Source: Tetraselmis striata
Lineage: Eukaryota > Chlorophyta > Chlorodendrophyceae > Chlorodendrales > Chlorodendraceae
Direction: 5' to 3'
NCBI GenBank assembly: GCA_006384855.1
Contig: VCJN01000195.1
Span: 1-64,000 of the forward strand
Length of the DNA stretch: 64,000 nucleotides
Shown here in pieces: positions 49,082 through 59,660 of this stretch. The stretch's first letter is position 1; every line of letters begins with the position of its first letter. The notes beneath the pieces are model-generated. The model saw only the letters and a list, made by a program, of their open reading frames with translations. It searched no databases and was not told where the DNA came from. Both the position numbers and the translations under genes were made by a program.

Positions 49082-50470
49082 GCCGCTTCGTGCTCAGTAG
49101 TGGCAGCCGGAGGGCAGGTGGTTGGCGATGTCACCTCGATTGGCGTGAATGGGGGGAAGGACGGCACGCAATGACCGGGGGTGGGGTCAGCTGTTGCTTG
49201 TAGCCTATCTTTCGCTATGGTGCGCGCCTCACCTGACAGAAACGTCAACACGCGAGCAGCCCACCCGCACGGAATATCCCGTGACGTGCGTCTGCCGGAG
49301 AGGAGACCGCATGGAGACAATAATCGCCATTCCGTGCCCCACGAGCAGCATGCCTGCTGCGCAAAACAAGACAAACACGGGGATATCTATAAATTTTAGC
49401 GACTAGCCTTAGCAGGCTACGTCGGATACTACGTCCCATATTTCCTTATTGGGTGATTTCCTGATCGCCCTTTGCAGCTCGCTCATCAAGTAACTGCACG
49501 TCCGATACTACCTGTACTCGTCCGCAGACGCAATTTTCCATATGGGTACGAGTACCGGTTTGGATTACAAAAGCGTAAGCAACAAGAGACTACGGCGTAG
49601 TACAACGTTACGGGCAACTTCAATAAAGCTACCGGTACGAGTACCGGTACGGCGGGGAAAACGCCGATCTGCGGGATCCGGAGATTTAATTAAAGATTCG
49701 CGTCCGGTACAGGTACCTGTACCCGTACCCGAAGACAGGCACCGGTCGGAACCCGGCCCAGGAGACTACCTAAATCCTTACTCGTGGCGGCTGTACACGA
49801 CTCGCCCCCGTGGAGGACAGGTAAGGATTACGGATTAAAAGTATACTCGTTGCAGGAGTGTGGAATCCATATAGAGCCGCAAGTATCAATCGTAACATAC
49901 TTTACGATTGTTGTTACGATTGATACTTTAAGTCGCTACATTTACAGCCCCGCGTCCGCCGACCCACCGGCCACCGACCCGGGGCCCGGCGTCCGTCGAC
50001 GGACGGGCGGCGAGGCGGACGGGCGACGATCGTCCGGTGTCCGGCGTCCGGGTCCGGTCCATGCGGCGGGCTCGGCGCTTCGCGCCATGCCCGCCCCGTA
50101 GACCTGACGAACGGCGACGACCGGTCCGAACGGCGATGGCACAGGTGGCCAACAAAGGATCCTGTTTGGGCTGGACGACATCTCCTTTCGCTACGAAACA
50201 TAAAACTTCGAAAAATTGAAAACTGCTGTGAACAAGCTATCTACTTCATAGTGGAGATCATTTTGGGGGCAACTTGCAGGTTAGCTATCATTATGTGATC
50301 CTACTACGATTCCCTATTTCCTGGCTGCATCGGAGACATTTATGTTTAGGGTGTGCTACTCGTCTGCAATCAAATGTACGAGACTGGCAAGGAGCGCATC
50401 GACAGCTACCAGCATTTCTTGAAGCATGGACTATCTACAGCACCTTGACACTCATTCCTCAGTGGGCGCG
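49082..50470. other. Repeat-rich intergenic region
   Basis: 49545-49755 is dense in GGTACC/GTACCGGTAC palindromes. A perfect inverted repeat lies at 49881-49928. 49960-50110 is rich in GTCCG/GGACG words. No gene supported. Confidence 0.5.
49881..49928. repeat. Perfect 17-bp inverted repeat
   Basis: AAGTATCAATCGTAACA at 49881-49897 and its exact reverse complement at 49912-49928, with a 14-nt loop. It could form a hairpin or mark an element end. Confidence 0.85.
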
Positions 50471-50476
50471 CATTGA

Positions 50477-52349
50477 ATGTCACGCCTTTTGGGGGTGAGT
50501 AGTACGGCTTTCAATGCTAGGATGGCGCAAACCGCCACAATCATACGAATCACAGCCATACTTGTGACACCTGCAAAGTTCGCGCTTCGTTCTGCACACC
50601 GTGTCCTGAGAGTTGCGGGCACCGTGAAGACCACTACTCGTGCGAGCGACCAGCGCTATGTCATCTTCGAGGAGCTCCGTGACATCCTCGCTATCCTGAA
50701 ATCTACAGCATCATTCCCCAAGGAGCAGCATGACGATTTGCAGTTTGAGATTGAGAGGTGCGTAACTGTGATTTTGGATGTAGTGCTGGGTCATAGGTGC
50801 CACTTTTGCGTGTGACTAGATATGGCAATGTGTTGTATTACAGATGCCAGTCTCGGTTGGTGACGTGCATCGCGCACCTGGTTCGTGGCAAGGTCGAGGC
50901 AGACTCCAAAGCAGTGCTTCGCTCATGGCTGCAGCCGCATATCAGGTGGAGATGACGATGGACTACAAAATGAAGTGGGTAGCCCTATGCACTGTAGCCT
51001 TGGTGCTACGAGAGTGACAACTAGAGTGGTTTGCCAAGTCTGGTATCGCATCGCACGGTGCGATGTTCATCAGGAGATTGATCGATGCCGGTGATGAAGA
51101 ACAAGGCGATGACGGGATCGATCCGGAGGACTCACTACATGATCGAGTATATAATGACATATCAGACGACAAGAAAGAAGATGGGTTCTCAGTGCTATCT
51201 TGTCTACATGTTGACGTGGTCACTTACAAGACGCACAACCCTGATGTTACAGAAGTATCACACAGTTTTGGGTGCTACTCGGAAAAGTTTTTGGATCATT
51301 GCCTGCCGGCCTTGAGCCACATAACAGGCGTGAAGATGCTTGACCATGCTATTGGGGAAGCTGGCATGAACAAAAGTTCCCTGGACGGGCACTTTGGGAC
51401 TGCAGGTGACACCAATGATTGCTCAGTATTGTGTGTTACATTGCTTGCTTCGCATTTCTGATATTCATTACAAGTCTATGATGCGCGTTAGCCTGATGTG
51501 TGCGTAGGTCCCCATGTACGAGTGCAGGTCGCGGCTGGAGCCTCCGATGCGTCCCATGCATCATGCATGCACTCCGGCGGTGGAATGAGAAACACTGTTT
51601 GCCGCGAGGTAATCATATCTCGGGAGCATCAACGGAAGTTTAAGCCCGGCACGCTATCTGGTTTGCCTATGCGCCTTATGGCGTATCGGCGCTTCGAATA
51701 CGCTCCAGACGGAACATGGCTCGGCGTCACGTTCTTCATCGTAGGTATCAGCAAGTTTCTAGACTTGCACATTGAAACTGCAAGTGAGCAAGCCGTGACT
51801 TCCACGGGCGCTCTACACTAACCGCGTAAGGACAGCGAGGATTGCAATGCCGGAGAGGGACACTCCCCAGAATCTGGACAAGGACCGATTTTGCTCACCT
51901 TTGGCAAGTGCTTCACTCCCCCAGTGGTGCCGTCTGCTGACGCATGCATGAAGAAGGGTAGTCGTGCGAAAGCAAAATACACTCAGATGCAGCTGGATTT
52001 CCTTTACTACGCCTACTCGCGCGGTGTGGCGCACAAGGGCGCTGGAATGACGTCGAGGGAGGCTGCAGCAGTAGCCATGAAATCGTTTGGCACTGCCCAT
52101 GGGTATGTTGTTTATGGATGCGGACGGAATAGTATGGCGGCATCGGCTGGCAGCAATGTTTGGACCGCCGGTGGAGCTTGTCGGTGCCCTCTGTCATCAA
52201 CCGCCATGTGCCGCACGAAGAGTGTCTGTGGACACCGAGCGCATCTGGCAAGTGCAAATTCCGTGCTCATGAATTGCTGGAGCACTGGTCTTTCCGGACT
52301 TGGTTTTCTGGGCAGAAGCAAGCATTTGTTAGCAAGTAGCAGACAGTGA
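50477..52349 (+). pseudogene. Probable decayed transposase-type ORFs
   Basis: Several plus-strand frames in series. 50477-50815 is a helical frame. 51063-51461 has SCLHVDVVTYKTHNPD and GEAGMNKSSLDGHFG, a pattern seen in some DDE-like transposases. 51891-52349 has KKGSRAKAKYTQMQLDFL followed by TSREAAAVAMKS. No complete domain can be named; frame breaks suggest decay. The mobile-element origin is inferred from these patterns and from the surrounding element debris. Confidence 0.4.
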
Positions 52350-52913
52350 TAAAGAAAAATAATCTGGCACTGACCAAGCTTACAGGACCTCTTGGACAAT
52401 GATGATGAGGATATAGCTGGGGGTGATGCTGGTGTAGAGTTTGTTTTAGATTTCTGCCAGCACATTATTAGCGCACAATAATTTTGCATCATCATTGATG
52501 CATTGTTAACGCTCAATTTCGCATCCTCATCGACGCATACAGCGAGCATATTTCATGTCGTTTTGTAATGAAAAATGCATCTACAAGCGCTTGGCCAAAT
52601 TTGGCTTTGGGGGGCCGTAGCCCCCTGACCCCCATGGACCATGACTACGTTGATCGTTGACCCGCTGACCGCGCTCTCAGGACCAGGGGTCATTTCCCGT
52701 AGAATCCCGCACTTCTCATTGACCAACTCATAAGCACATCACACTCATGGCGGGGCCAAAAGATCACTGATCATCAAAACTAAAGCACAGAATACATAGT
52801 AGAACAAGCCACATGCTAGCTGGGAATCACCATCATCAGGTACGAAACACGAGAAAGAATCATCCGCCCGGGCGGCCATCCACAGCTCGAACAGTATGAT
52901 ATGCTCATTAGGA

Positions 52914-53270
52914 TCAACCGCGAGTCGGAAGGTTGGGTTGATATAAATGTTGTGCCGGAGTGCGAGGAGCACTCATGGCGAGAGTCTCATTCCGTTTGTC
53001 GACACTAGGTATAGCAGCCCTAGACTCATAGAGAAGTCTGTCAATGTCGCTCTTCATGTAAGACATCAAAGTTGTTATGTTACTGGACCCCATATATATG
53101 CTGGCCAAAATCCTCGACTGAAATCCGGCGTTAGAAGCCGCAGCGACTCCGCCACTCCGACAGGAATGCGAGCCATAGGTACTACCAAGGGACTCCCTAG
53201 CCGTGATGCCCATAATAAGAGAGCCCATCCACTGGCTCAAGTACGGAGTGTATTGAGCAATTTTAATCAC
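52914..53270 (-). pseudogene. Tyrosine recombinase C-terminal fragment (DIRS/Crypton type)
   Basis: Minus-strand frame with GSHSCRSGGVAAASNAG (the HxxR motif of tyrosine recombinases), then YMGSSNITTLMSYMKSD, which fits the segment carrying the nucleophilic Tyr. Only the C-terminal half is recognisable. Such enzymes move YR retrotransposons and Cryptons. Confidence 0.65.
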
Positions 53271-54149
53271 CTTTCGAGAAGGCTCAATACGATCCGGATA
53301 TTTCCGAACCAGATTGCCAATGAAACCCTAAAAATTCGTGCCATGTCGTACCCTTCGGCCTCTGTGGTCGCTTCGCCGGCACGTCCACGCGCCGTTTATT
53401 TGATGCATGAAGGGAGATTACGTAGGAGCTAAAATTGCGCAACTACCACCAAGGGTAGACATAACATTACGTAACGCTTTACGGCGTCATGACGTTACGT
53501 CCGGGTCATGTCAAACCAATTATCCACAACCCGGCCCGGCAAATCTGCAAATTACATCCGCGGTTTCCTGTCATCCTGGATAAACTATCTTTTCATACGT
53601 AGCGACTACATGTGATATATTTCTAGATTTATAAAAATTGTACAGTATATCTGTACATCTTCTGCGGCACGTGCCCGGGAAACTCGCGCGCCGAGGGCGC
53701 TCGGTCCCACGAAGAGGGTCATCGTATGCGCATGTTCATTCAAGCACCCCACCAGCACAACGCACAGGACTGGTACCCGTAGCGCTAAATCGACACATAG
53801 TATTAGCATATATAAGAGTGGGCTACCCCCCCCCACTCCAGAAGCCACGCAAACAGTGCTGTGTCCACCCAAGACTTGGAGGAATAAGGACCAGCTCCAT
53901 TTCTGACATTCTGAGGCAATGTCTCCACATTAACTGGGTGGGGAGCTCAAGTGAGAGCGGGTAAGCAGGAGGAGCACGCCGGCTGTTAATGTTTGCTGCT
54001 GCCAACGCATAGGGTGGCGCTATTTTCTAAACACATTTATAAATCGGAGAAGCTGGGTTCATGAATCCCAAGCTTTTCTTAATCGAACGTGCTGCTGGCT
54101 CGGATGGATCAGCGACCGGCGCGCTCGCGCAGCCTCCCTCTCCTCAGAG
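53271..54149. other. Intergenic region
   Basis: Low gene content with decayed-element flavour. A short C run is at 53827-53834. Nothing else supported. Confidence 0.5.
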
Positions 54150-55985
54150 TCACGATGGGCAGACACGGTGAATGTGGACCAGCTCCCCCAGGGGCGTCCC
54201 GCCCTTGACAGGTGGGAACTCCTGCAGCAGGCACGAGGACACCGGGTTGGCCAGCGCGACGTCCCAGGTGGGGACTCCGAGGACGCTGCGGGCAGCTTGC
54301 GCCACGATGGCGGAGAGGGCCTGCGCCCCTAGCCAGTCCCCAGGTGGACCGCTGGGGTGCTTGTCGTCAGGCAAGATAGTGTGGAACCCCTGCGCGCCGC
54401 GAGGGCACCGCTCGGTGGGGGGCAGTTTGCTGTGGTCGGGGCAGGTCAGGTGGTGCCAGTCCAACACCGCCACGGCGATCCCCGTCTGCCCCTCCGGGCA
54501 CTGACTGGCGGCAAAGTACGCGGCGTGGGCGTCCATGGCCCCTGCGGAGCGCAGTCTAGATTTGACGTCGGACTGGTAAGGCGTCATCAGGACCACCAGC
54601 TTCACGCCCGCCTCCATCGCGTGACTCAGGAAGCCCGACATCGCCTCCTTTAAGAAAGGGGCGCGGGCTTTAGGTATCGGGGACCAGTGGGCATCGTGGA
54701 CCACCACCACATGCGGCTTTGTCAACGCCATGGCGGACCGGGCCTCCCTCCGGATTTGAAGGTCCTCGGGACCTTGCCTACACACTCGGAGGTCCGTGCC
54801 ATTGGAAGGCTCTCCCTGGCACTCCAGGAAGTGCATAATTGCCGAGTGACCGCGCTGGCACAGGTTGACAGTCTGCACCTCCGGGAACGCCTCCCTGCCC
54901 TGCCTTGCCCTCCTCTGGCGGCACCGGCCGCCCAAGTCAAGCAGCGAACGCCAGATGCCACCCAGGCGGGCGCTGACACTCTCCCCCAACACCACAATCT
55001 TGAGCTGGTCCGCCGAGACAGGTCCCCCAGGGTCTCGCTGTGCATTGCGCAGCCTGTCCTGCTGGTGCCTGAGCTCGCGCCTCAACCTTGCCAGGGAGCC
55101 CCGGTTCACGGCCCCTGGGACCACCGTCTCCAGCTTCAGCACCAGCCGCATGAGGTAGATGTTGTCGAGGGCAGAGTCCCCCGTGAAGGTTTTCAACCCA
55201 CCAGCGGTCCTGAGCTTGTGATAGTGATCACCTAACATCTCTAATTTTCCATGCATGCGGCGGCAGTCTTCCGGACTCGCATCAGGCACACAGCTCACAT
55301 ACCCCGGGAGCGTAGTGCTGGCGGCCAGCAGCGCAGTGCCCGCCTGCTTTCTCCACACCACACCTCCCTCCTCCGCCGCGGTGCTCATCTCCATCACCGA
55401 AATGGTGAGAACGTCCGGGCAGCGCCGCAGCACATCCGCGCGCGCATCCTCACCCATCCCTGGGTAGGGCAAGGGAAGGGTGCACAGCACGGACGATCGC
55501 AGCCATACCCATTGGATGCCAGCTTCCCAGGGCCCGTAGTCACAGGGGCTGCCCAGTGGCACGTGTGTGTCGCACGCGATGATGACAGCGTTGGCCGGCT
55601 GCGTCTCGCGCATGTGCAGATACATTTCCAGGACATCGCTCCTCAAGCAGGACCGTGGGTCATCGCCATGGGCGGCCAGTGCCCCGCTGCAGGCGCGGTG
55701 CTCGGGCGCTGTGTGGGCGTCCAGGATGCCGCGGAGGAGCTGGTCCCTGCTGAACCCGCTGAGCAGCGTCACCGGGGTGAAGCGCTGATCGAGATCTTCG
55801 ATTTTATGTCCTCCCACACCCAGGAGGCTCTCCGGCTCAATCACGGGCGGGCCCCCTGCAGTGGAGGGAGGGCCAAAGACGGCCTCGAGGTCCGCGTCCC
55901 CAGTGTATGGGTTGGCCACGCCCGAGTAGCACACACCCACCAGAGCAGCCATCAGCACCGCGCCGGCCACCCCGGCGGCAATCAC
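54150..55985 (-). CDS. SGNH-like C-terminal part of AT3-SGNH gene (frameshifted)
   Basis: Continues the acyltransferase in a different frame: RVIAAGVAGAVLMAALVGV forms the last membrane helix, followed by a large soluble domain. KIVVLGESVSARLGG resembles SGNH block I (GDS-type serine), KPHVVVVHDAHW is a mid block, and LPDDKHPSG near the end resembles the DxxH catalytic pair. AT3-SGNH fusions typically transfer acetyl groups to cell-envelope polysaccharides in bacteria. The ATT/GTG at 55985 is unlikely to be a real start; a one-base difference near 55985-55990 or a sequence error best explains the split. Intronless. The stop is at 54150. Confidence 0.75.
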   Translation of the reverse strand: MIAAGVAGAVLMAALVGVCYSGVANPYTGDADLEAVFGPPSTAGGPPVIEPESLLGVGGHKIEDLDQRFTPVTLLSGFSRDQLLRGILDAHTAPEHRACSGALAAHGDDPRSCLRSDVLEMYLHMRETQPANAVIIACDTHVPLGSPCDYGPWEAGIQWVWLRSSVLCTLPLPYPGMGEDARADVLRRCPDVLTISVMEMSTAAEEGGVVWRKQAGTALLAASTTLPGYVSCVPDASPEDCRRMHGKLEMLGDHYHKLRTAGGLKTFTGDSALDNIYLMRLVLKLETVVPGAVNRGSLARLRRELRHQQDRLRNAQRDPGGPVSADQLKIVVLGESVSARLGGIWRSLLDLGGRCRQRRARQGREAFPEVQTVNLCQRGHSAIMHFLECQGEPSNGTDLRVCRQGPEDLQIRREARSAMALTKPHVVVVHDAHWSPIPKARAPFLKEAMSGFLSHAMEAGVKLVVLMTPYQSDVKSRLRSAGAMDAHAAYFAASQCPEGQTGIAVAVLDWHHLTCPDHSKLPPTERCPRGAQGFHTILPDDKHPSGPPGDWLGAQALSAIVAQAARSVLGVPTWDVALANPVSSCLLQEFPPVKGGTPLGELVHIHRVCPS

Positions 55986-57477
55986 CCTGCCCGGGCCGCT
56001 TGCTGGCCTTTCTGGCCGCAGTCATAAAGGGCTTCTCCACAGCCCAGAACGACAGCAAGGCCAGCCCGATTGGCAGCAGAAAGAGGACCACATCTGGCAG
56101 CCTGCGTGCCGGCTGCGTCGCGCCCGCGATCATTTTGTCCGTGCCAGCGCCGGCGGTAATCTTCTCGTGCTCCGCGGGCTCACCGAGGTACACAAAGAGC
56201 GGCCAGTGGAAGAGGTAGATGCCGTACGACAGCGTCCCCAGCATGGCCAGAGGCTTCGAGCACAGGAAGCGCGTCACCGCGGCCCACCGAGGGAGCGGCT
56301 GGCTCAGCTGCAGCGCACCCGGGACCAGCAAGGCCACGAAGCTCATGTTGTATGGGAGCCGGAACACGCGGAAGTACCACGGCAGGACGTCCCCCAGGCT
56401 CCCGGGGATCAGCGGCGGTAGCACCACCAGCGCCAGCGCCAGCACGCTGCCGAGCTCCAGCCCCACACGGCACGCCGTGCTCATGTCAGGCTGCCCGGGC
56501 TGATGGCTGTAGCGTGGGTAGACGGAGGGGCTGAGCCTGACGAGGCAATACACCAGGCCGCCTGTAGCAAAGTCGCCAGCACGACACAGGGTGGAGTAGT
56601 ATGCCGCCGACAGGCCCAGTCGCCTGATGGTCCACAAGCTGGAGAGGTAGGACAAGAGCATCACCACGCATTCCCCTGCCGCCAGCCACCGCACACACGC
56701 CGTGAAGCTGCCACCTCCCTGAGGTACTCGCTGGTCGACCTGGGGGCTGCCCCTGGTCTTCCCATGCGCTCCCTCTTCTGGATCCATTAAGGATTCGCCA
56801 AGGGGCGGCGCCGTCGCAACTGTTTGCACGTCGCTGGAGCTCCGCCTGCGTGACACCGCAAAGAGGCGCGTCCACGCCATGAACAACAGCGGCCATACGA
56901 TGTAGTACTGCTCCTCGATCGCCAGCGTCCATAGGTGCCGCGTGATGGACGGCCTGGACGTCGCCGTGAAGTAGTCGTCCTTCCGCCAGTAAAGAAGGTT
57001 GATGTTGGTCAGGTAGCCCAGCGCCCACCACAGGTCGGCGCGCTCAAGCCAGAGCTGCACCTCATCCTCGCTGCGATACAGTCTCGACAGCGCGATGGCG
57101 GCCACCAGGAGGAACAGCGCCGGAAACAGACGCGCGATGCGCCGCGACCAGAAGCCCAGCACGCCGACCTCGCCCGTGCGCTCAAAGGCCTCCACGGTGA
57201 TGCCGGTGATGAGCAGCCCCGAAAAGCAAAAGAAGCACGAGATGCACAGCCACGCCTGCTGCACGCCGGGCACACCCAGGTGGTAGAGCATGACCAAGAC
57301 GACGCCGATCCCGCGGAGTCCATCCAGGTGGGGCAGCTGGTATCTATGCGGTGGCGGCTTCGTCGCCGTCATCCTGCGGGCGCAGGTCCACACTGTCAGG
57401 CCGTAGTTGGCTGGGCGGCAGTTGGCCAGTGGCGCTCGCAATTGTGGCAGAAGCAGACCCCACCCAGCGTTGTTCAT
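55976..57477 (-). CDS. Acyltransferase-3 (OafA/YrhL-like) membrane part of AT3-SGNH gene
   Basis: Family role: AT3 proteins are integral membrane enzymes that O-acylate extracytoplasmic glycans. Start either 57477 or the internal ATG at 57372, which directly precedes the domain (PHLDGLRGIGVVLVMLYHLG). Further marks: LWTLAIEEQYYIVWPLL, FWSRRIARLFPALFLL, ten or so hydrophobic helices, and FWAVEKPFM near the end. This frame runs on out of register to 55837, but homology stops near KASKRPG (about 55985), where the next transmembrane helix continues in another frame. No introns in about 1.5 kb, unlike every neighbour. It is the N-terminal half of one broken gene with 54150-55985. Confidence 0.85.
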
Positions 57478-57547
57478 ACCTCCCGCTGGGCGTCAATATC
57501 TTTCAAAGTGACGTGCGTCAAGTGCAAGCGCGAGGTCGGGTTTTAAT

Positions 57548-59164
57548 TATTAAGAGTGCGGAATTTCCAGCTGCAGTAGCACTGAATTTACATTGGATTA
57601 TCTAAACGCCAAAGTCGTATGTGTTGTCAAGCACACGAGACCACTCCGCTGCAGTATGTCTGCCTGGTGTTGCTGGCTGTTGTCTAGTCCTGAGGCAGTG
57701 GCGCTCAGTCAGGAGATAGCGCTGTCACTATAGCAACACGTGCATGTGTATATTGTCCAGGATACCGTCAACTATCCAACTCCGCCTTGTCTAAAAAGTG
57801 GCCCTTCAGCCTCGCCCCAAGCGCGGCAACTACGCCATTACAACAAGCTGCTGTCTGTGATGTTGTGCAGAGCGGCGGCCGCCCCGCAAAACATCACATA
57901 TAGCTCTAGGGGGCTGTTGCACACAGCTCCAAGCAGCCGGAAAAGTAGCATCGCCAGCCATCATCTCCATACACTCTCTGCAGCCCCGCGCAGCGGCTGG
58001 TCTGATCGATTACCAGGGATCATCGTCACCGAAATCTTTTCAATCCCTGCAGCCCCGCGCAGCGGCCGCTCTGCGAGGCCCATTATCACCGATATCCATT
58101 CGCTCCCCGCATCCCAATACCCACCAATATCCTTCAGCAGCTCTTCGCAGCAGCCGCTCCACGCAGCCCCCTACCCACCTGGCCCCCTTCCACACAACTC
58201 CGACCCGTGCAGCCCACTACCCACCCATGGCGGCTCCTTGGGGAGGACTACCACTGATAGTCCTACACTCCCCGCAGCGGCCACTCCATACAGCCCGGGG
58301 AGCACTACCACCAATAGCCCTAGACCCCTACACTCCTCGAGGCCCGACGCAGCGGCCGCTGCGCAAAGAGCTCTACATAAACCCCCCAAAAGCCGCAGCG
58401 TCTGCTCTGTAAGCGCCACGCTACAACAGTGGGAGTTCAGGTAGGGGGTCTCGACGCGCGAGGTGCGTGTGTGCGACGGCGGGTTCCTCGCGGAGCTCAG
58501 CGGGCGTGGTCGCCGGGGACGGATTTGCGGATGCACCTCCCGGCCCTCGCCAGGCTCGCATGGACCCCAGCAAACGACCATATCGGTGAACCTGCCGAGT
58601 AAATCGACTGCGCTGAATCCGAAAATCCACCCATGCCACGCCATGCCGGCCGGGAAGGTGGGCGTCAACGGGGAGTGATGCGAGCAGGTAGGTCGGCGCG
58701 GTTCCGAAGCGGGAGCATAGTATCGCGCATCTCGCGACTATCTCCTTCGTCTCCTAGTATGTGAAGCTCGCACATGGGGGGCGTGAGGCAGGGGGGACTA
58801 GGCAGGCTCACCTTCTTGAAAAAACACGGGGAGGCGTCGGGAGGATGTGCGGGTGGGCGGCAGACGGGGCGCTGCCGGGTGGGTAGCGGGGCGGCGGGAG
58901 TAGCAGTTCTGACACCGCAAATGCGGCCGGTATTAAGGTAGTGGAGAGGGGACGTCGGGGCAGTCGGCGGCCTCCCTTGCCGAGCGCGGAAGAACAGCGG
59001 GTGGAGGTCAGCGGATGGGTCAGCTGGCGGGAGGTCTCACCTGGTCTGCCTGAGAACCTGTGCCGGTACGAGTAGTCGCTACCGCTGGGCCGGGCGGGTG
59101 GGGCGTCAAGGAGCAGCGACGCGTGAGCAGGCGCGAGACGAGCTGCAACGCTGTTGACCGTCGC
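57548..59164. other. Non-coding region with tandem repeats
   Basis: Contains degenerate tandem units (separate entry) and GC-rich unique sequence (58440-59150). A 234-residue Pro/Ser frame at 57740-58444 is a by-product of the repeats. No gene supported. Confidence 0.55.
57880..58400 (+). repeat. Degenerate tandem repeat, unit about 60-70 bp
   Basis: Repeated CTGCAGCCCCGCGCAGCGG cores at 57978 and 58046, each followed by similar ATCA-TCACCGA strings, then looser copies such as CCCGCAGCGGCCACTCC and GACGCAGCGGCCGCTG. Confidence 0.65.
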
Positions 59165-59166
59165 TG

Positions 59167-59280
59167 TTTTTTTCCCCGCCCCCGGGACAGGACTAACAAC
59201 ATTGAAATAATTAACCCTACTTGTAGAGACGCTGCAAGGGTTTCACTGGTACCAGTCCTGTCCCGGGGGCGGGGGAAAAA
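59167..59280. mobile_element. Short palindromic element (MITE-like)
   Basis: Left arm 59167-59194 (TTTTTCCCCGCCCCCGGGA then CAGGACT) and right arm 59254-59280 are near-perfect inverse copies of about 27 nt enclosing 59 nt. The right half also matches the reversed 3868-3945 family (TAGAGACGCTGCAAGGGTTT). This appears to be an intact copy of the dispersed repeat seen broken elsewhere. Confidence 0.8.
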
Positions 59281-59660
59281 CCCCTAGTTCATGCATTGTC
59301 TCGTACCCGTAGTTGCGGCTTTGTGGACGCACCAGTACCCGGGTACCTGTATTATTGATCCATGTTGAACAATGGCTCGTCCGATTTCTTTAATAGATTT
59401 ATTTTGCGAGCCCCGCATCATGTGGCCGTCGCTATAGCGACTGCTACGGGTCTAGGGTGCGGTGCTGCTGGACACTCCTTCACCTTACCCTGCTAGAACT
59501 CTGGAAGACTCGCCACAGGAAGAGGCCGTGCGCCTTGACGTGCGGTGGTGCCCGGGCCTCTCGCGAGCACCTTGCGTCACACAGCCAGCCAGATCCCTCA
59601 CATACTAATATTCTCCGTCGCAGTTCTTATTGCCTTAGCCCTGCCTGTAATCTTTGCAGT

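Noticed and set aside
57740..58444. 234-residue Pro/Ser/Ala-rich ORF as a gene
   Set aside because: It follows the degenerate tandem repeat, has no domain, and its residues repeat with the unit.
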